From assembly GCA_027030435.1 (NCBI GenBank), contig JALVEX010000080.1, positions 1-15,456 on the forward strand: a DNA stretch of 15,456 nt, read 5' to 3'. Shown piece after piece: positions 12,651 to 15,456 of this stretch; positions within the stretch are counted from its first letter, which is position 1, and each line of letters starts with the position of its first letter. The stretch comes from Paracoccaceae bacterium (lineage in GTDB: Bacteria; Pseudomonadota; Alphaproteobacteria; Rhodobacterales; Rhodobacteraceae). The notes beneath the pieces are model-generated. The model searched no databases. It had not been told where the DNA came from and saw nothing but the letters and a program-made list of their open reading frames with translations. Made by a program: the position numbers and the translations under genes.

Positions 12651-14636
12651 CTAGAACCAGTTCCCCCGTCGTTTCGGGCCCAGCCAGTCGGAACTGCGAC
12701 GCCGGGACGTTTCACGTTGCGCACGGACAGGAACCCCGGCCGGATCGCTCTCCTCCCTGCCGGGGGCCAGCTGCGCCTCGAGTTCTTCCCAACGCCGGTC
12801 GTCCCAGCGGTCGATTCCCATGAGCCATGCTGCGGCGCGGGCATAGACCCGGCAATCGAGCGCCTCGTTGCGCTCCCGCGTCTTCTGCCATTCGAGCTTT
12901 TGAAAGCCCTGCCGGGTCTTGATCGTCACCAGCTGCTCGGCGGTCAGCTGCTTGAACCATTCGGCGGGCGTGCCCTTGGCGATGTGCACGTATCCCGCAG
13001 GCCACCCCGAGCCTTCGGCCAGTTCTTCCTCGGTCGGCTTCGGCAGGCGCAGGAAGCGATAGGTCTCGCTCTTGAACACGGCGCCCGCCACCTTCCAGAG
13101 CTGCACCCCGCGCTTCAGCTTGCGCCCCGCCGCCGTGACCTCGACGTATGACGGCCCGTCGACCGGCGTGGAGCGATCGAACCCGCCGACGCCCTTGACG
13201 GCGATCACCTGCCCGCGCCCGACGGCGCGCACCCAGGAATATACCGAGCTGGTGGTCACGCCGTCGCCGGTATCGATCGCCATGCGCGCCAGCGCCATCT
13301 GCTGACCGCTCGCGTGTTCCCATGTCATGCCGAGAAACTCTGTCATCTCCCGCCAGATAGCTTCCCGAGATGTGTCCCCGTCGAGCACCACGTGATCGAC
13401 CAGCCAGCTCTCGAGGCCACGCCCCCAGCCCCAGACGTCGATCTCGATGCGGTCGCGCTGCACGTCCGCGCCGGCGGTCAGCACCAGCGCGCCTTCCGGC
13501 ACGGTGCCGAGCCGCCAGTCCTCGCGCCGCTCGTAGAGCCGTTCCCAATCCGGCGCATCGCCCTTCTCGGCCCAGGTCTCGCCCAGGATCGTGTTCTTGA
13601 CCGTCTTGAGCGCCGCGTCGTTGCCGACCGCCTCTTCCCATTTGCGGGCGATCTCGGCCCAGCCGAGCCAGCCCAGCGGCGAATAGAGCGCGTTGATATG
13701 GTAGCCCCTGATCCCGGCGGCCTCGGCCCGTGCGCGGGTTTCGTCGTCCGCCGTCGGCAGCCAGCAGGCCCCGTTCTCCTCGGCCATCATCTGCGTCTTG
13801 AACCGCTCGTCGATGGGCTCTTCGCAGTGCTCGCAGATGTAGCGTGCCGTTTCCGGCCTGCCCTTTTCCCAGCGCAGGCGCTCGAACTGCAGCCATTGCA
13901 GCGCGCCGCAATGCGGGCAGGGCACGTGGTAGCGGCGCTGATCGCTCAATTCATACTCCCGCTCGATGCGGCTCGCACCGGTGATCGTGGGCGTGGACGC
14001 CAGGAACAGCTTGGCCCGGTGCCCGAAACTGGCGCAGCGCGCCTCGGCCAGCGCGATCGGATCGCCCTCGCCGTCCACGTCTCCCGGATAGGCGTCCACC
14101 TCGTCCAGAAACACCCATCGCGCCGGCATCGAGCGCAGTCCCACCGCGCTGTTCGCCCCGGTCAGCACCAGCTGGCCGCCCGGAAACCGCTTGGCCAGGA
14201 TCGTGTTGCCGCTGTCCTTCGAGCGCGCGGGCGAGATGCGCTCGCGCAGCTCCGGGCTTTCCTCGATCAGCGGTGCGATCCGCTGCTGCGACAGACGCTT
14301 GGCCGTGTCCACCGTGGGCTGCACCAGCAGGAACGGCCCCGGCGCCTGGTGGATGCAGTATCCCAGCCAGTTGTTGCCGGCCTCGGTCGCCCCGACCTGC
14401 GCCGCCTTCATGAACACGATCCTGCGCGCCGGATCGCTCGGGCTCAGCGCGTCCATGATCTCGCGCATGTAGGGCGTGCGAGCCGTGCGATACGGCCCGG
14501 CTTCCGAGGCGGCCCGCGAGGACAGCACCCGGTGCCGGTCGGACCATTCCGAGACGGTCAGCGCCGGATCCGGGGCCAGCCCCGCCAGCCAAGCGCGGCG
14601 GATTTCCTCCGCGCCGTCGAAGTCAGCGAAGTTCAA
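12651..14636 (-). CDS. Terminase large subunit, GpA family (packaging ATPase and nuclease)
   Basis: The 661-residue length and motifs fit the lambda gpA family, the motor that pumps DNA into proheads and cuts concatemers. Visible are a deviant Walker A (KAAQVGATE, residues 77-85), Walker B (VFLDEVD, 175-181), a coupling-type STPT motif (214-217), a four-cysteine zinc site (C240/C243 and C268/C271), and an acidic nuclease-like cluster in AGADVQRD (D392, D396, then D401). The annotated start is a TTG at 14636, not ATG. GGAG lies 7 bases before it, and no ATG or GTG occurs before conserved N-terminal sequence, so TTG is the best start. The gene overlaps the small subunit by 14 bases and its TAG abuts the next ATG. 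Confidence 0.95.
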   Translation of the reverse strand: MNFADFDGAEEIRRAWLAGLAPDPALTVSEWSDRHRVLSSRAASEAGPYRTARTPYMREIMDALSPSDPARRIVFMKAAQVGATEAGNNWLGYCIHQAPGPFLLVQPTVDTAKRLSQQRIAPLIEESPELRERISPARSKDSGNTILAKRFPGGQLVLTGANSAVGLRSMPARWVFLDEVDAYPGDVDGEGDPIALAEARCASFGHRAKLFLASTPTITGASRIEREYELSDQRRYHVPCPHCGALQWLQFERLRWEKGRPETARYICEHCEEPIDERFKTQMMAEENGACWLPTADDETRARAEAAGIRGYHINALYSPLGWLGWAEIARKWEEAVGNDAALKTVKNTILGETWAEKGDAPDWERLYERREDWRLGTVPEGALVLTAGADVQRDRIEIDVWGWGRGLESWLVDHVVLDGDTSREAIWREMTEFLGMTWEHASGQQMALARMAIDTGDGVTTSSVYSWVRAVGRGQVIAVKGVGGFDRSTPVDGPSYVEVTAAGRKLKRGVQLWKVAGAVFKSETYRFLRLPKPTEEELAEGSGWPAGYVHIAKGTPAEWFKQLTAEQLVTIKTRQGFQKLEWQKTRERNEALDCRVYARAAAWLMGIDRWDDRRWEELEAQLAPGREESDPAGVPVRAQRETSRRRSSDWLGPKRRGNWF

Positions 14637-15192
14637 TCTCGATCTCCGCCAGCTCGGCCAGTTGTTTGCGCAGGTGCTTGTCCAGCACCTGCTCCATCGT
14701 GTGCGCGTCCACGCCGAGCTCGGCCGCCATGTCCGCCGCCGCGCGCGGGGGCCAGTTCTGCCAGGCGTCCCGCTCGCGCCGCGCGAGGTCGAACACCATG
14801 GCGGTGGCCTTCTCGCGGTCCACCAGCTCGCCCTTCATCTTGGCGAGCTTGATCTTTGCCGTCTGCGCCTTCAGCACCTCGTTGGCCAGCCTTGCGCGCA
14901 GGAACGAGACCTCGCCGTCTCCTGCGGGCGCATCGCCCAGGGTCTCGTCGACCGCCCGGAGCGCCGCCTTCGGCACCGGCTTCGTCTTCACCCGCGTCTT
15001 TGCGCCCAGAGCCTGCGTCCGCTTTCCTCGTTGCTGCGCCGGATCGGTGTTGGCGTCCCATTCCCGGTCAGCCTTCTCCGGGTCGATCGTGCCGTCCGGC
15101 TCCGGCGTGATGCGTCCCGACTTGATCGCCTTGCGCACGGCCATCTCGCTCACGCCTCGATGGCGCGCATAGGCGCGTTGCGACAGTCCCAT
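14623..15192 (-). CDS. Terminase small subunit (Nu1-like)
   Basis: This 189-residue protein has an N-terminal helix-turn-helix-like segment (residues 1-30, with RAYARHRGVSEMAVRKAI), an acidic/basic linker, and a helical C-terminal half. Its position directly before the GpA-type large subunit and its DNA-binding N-terminus match lambda Nu1-type small terminases, which recognise the packaging site on viral DNA and hand it to the large subunit. The reading frame stays open upstream to the window edge, but the start is set at the ATG at 15192, which shares one base with the preceding stop (TGATG) and begins the recognisable HTH. The 3' end overlaps the large subunit gene by 14 bases. Lysine- and alanine-rich helices around residues 105-130 probably form the oligomerisation or partner-binding part (inference). 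Confidence 0.85.
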   Translation of the reverse strand: MGLSQRAYARHRGVSEMAVRKAIKSGRITPEPDGTIDPEKADREWDANTDPAQQRGKRTQALGAKTRVKTKPVPKAALRAVDETLGDAPAGDGEVSFLRARLANEVLKAQTAKIKLAKMKGELVDREKATAMVFDLARRERDAWQNWPPRAAADMAAELGVDAHTMEQVLDKHLRKQLAELAEIEIELR

Positions 15193-15413
15193 CAGCTGTT
15201 CCTCACGCGGATGCGCTCGAACAGGCGGCGAAGCGCGTAGGACCGAACCAACGACACCACGGTGAAGATGCCGCCCAGCGCCAGATGCGAACCGGCGGCG
15301 ATCTCGATTCCGAACGGCGGGAATACGAGAAACTGCGTTCCGATCGCCACGCCGAAGCCGATGGCGACATTCGCGACCGCCTCGACCATGGACATGCTCC
15401 GGCTCTGTTTCAT
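15192..15413 (-). CDS. Small two-segment membrane protein, DUF7220-like
   Basis: This 73-residue protein has two hydrophobic stretches, roughly residues 10-30 (VEAVANVAIGFGVAIGTQFL) and 40-58, joined by a short loop, and a basic C-terminus (RRLFERIRVR). That fits a small inner-membrane protein with two transmembrane helices. The pattern resembles the DUF7220 family that I associate with Rhodobacterales prophages near the terminase genes; the family name is recalled, not searched. The start overlaps the previous stop as ATGA, and its TGA shares one base with the terminase small subunit ATG (TGATG). Size and topology would suit a holin or another membrane-acting phage protein, but no lysis gene lies beside it, so a holin role is only a possibility. 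Confidence 0.75.
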   Translation of the reverse strand: MKQSRSMSMVEAVANVAIGFGVAIGTQFLVFPPFGIEIAAGSHLALGGIFTVVSLVRSYALRRLFERIRVRNS

Positions 15414-15456
15414 GCGGCCTCCCGCGCGCCCGCAATCTCATCGAACGAGCGGCCAT
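15410..15456 (-). CDS. C-terminal end of an unidentified upstream phage gene (partial)
   Basis: Only the last 14 codons and the TGA stop lie in the window, reading GRSFDEIAGAREAA. The stop overlaps the start codon of the next gene as ATGA, the coupling used at other junctions in this operon, and that is the main reason to regard it as coding. The ending loosely recalls C-termini of phage Gp37/DUF5131-like proteins that finish with a G-R-x-x-D-E motif, but 14 residues cannot settle a family. No function is assigned. Confidence 0.5.
   Translation of the reverse strand, partial: GRSFDEIAGAREAA

Noticed and set aside
13314..14852. Plus-strand open frame of 512 codons across the terminase large subunit
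   Set aside because: It is antisense to the GpA motifs (Walker A/B, zinc cysteines), low in complexity, and has no plausible start context.
1..15456. tRNA, rRNA, intact insertion sequence or attachment site
   Set aside because: I found no cloverleaf-like sequence, transposase frame with terminal inverted repeats, or integrase in the window. The fragment near 430-520 is too short to call a transposase remnant.

Overview
The window is high-GC DNA carrying the late structural operon of a tailed (siphovirus-type) prophage, read entirely on the minus strand. The host is probably an alphaproteobacterium of the Rhodobacterales. This rests on base composition, the DUF7220/DUF6441/DUF2460/DUF2163 gene content, and a tail-tip pair (DUF2460 then DUF2163) that resembles the Rhodobacter gene transfer agent (GTA). 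Both window edges cut through genes, so no attachment site, integrase or lysogeny region is visible.

Layout in transcription order (right to left): the last codons of an unidentified gene (15456-15410); a small two-segment membrane protein (DUF7220-like); terminase small subunit; GpA-type terminase large subunit, probably starting at TTG; gpW-like joining protein; lambda-type portal; a prohead protease fused to the major capsid protein, with an internal ribosome-binding site and ATG between the two halves; a DUF2190-like capsid decoration protein; a head-tail joining protein; DUF6441; a tail-terminator-like protein; the tail tube protein; a tail assembly chaperone made in two forms by an apparent -1 ribosomal frameshift; a 44-codon coupled small ORF; the tape measure protein; DUF2460; and, at the left edge, the start of DUF2163. 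Most junctions are ATGA or TGATG overlaps or gaps under 25 bases, as in one polycistronic, translationally coupled operon.

The operon is interrupted once. Between DUF2460 and DUF2163 lies about 2.5 kb that is visibly less GC-rich. It holds a 647-residue membrane protein with five predicted transmembrane segments and a pentapeptide-repeat domain. The gene has its own Shine-Dalgarno, a candidate promoter and an inverted repeat over the -35 box. Upstream is a 23-codon stub that looks like the start of a phage lysozyme gene. Downstream, after about 300 bases without a convincing gene, is a 37-codon ORF whose stop overlaps the DUF2163 start. The simplest reading is that a cargo ('moron') gene replaced most of a lysozyme gene inside the tail module.

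The best candidates for undescribed biology are the pentapeptide membrane cargo gene with its regulated-looking promoter and alternating ten-residue repeat, and the frameshift cassette. In that cassette a canonical A AAA AAC heptamer is followed by a 6-nt spacer and a 14-bp hairpin, and it adds a four-cysteine extension to the tail chaperone.
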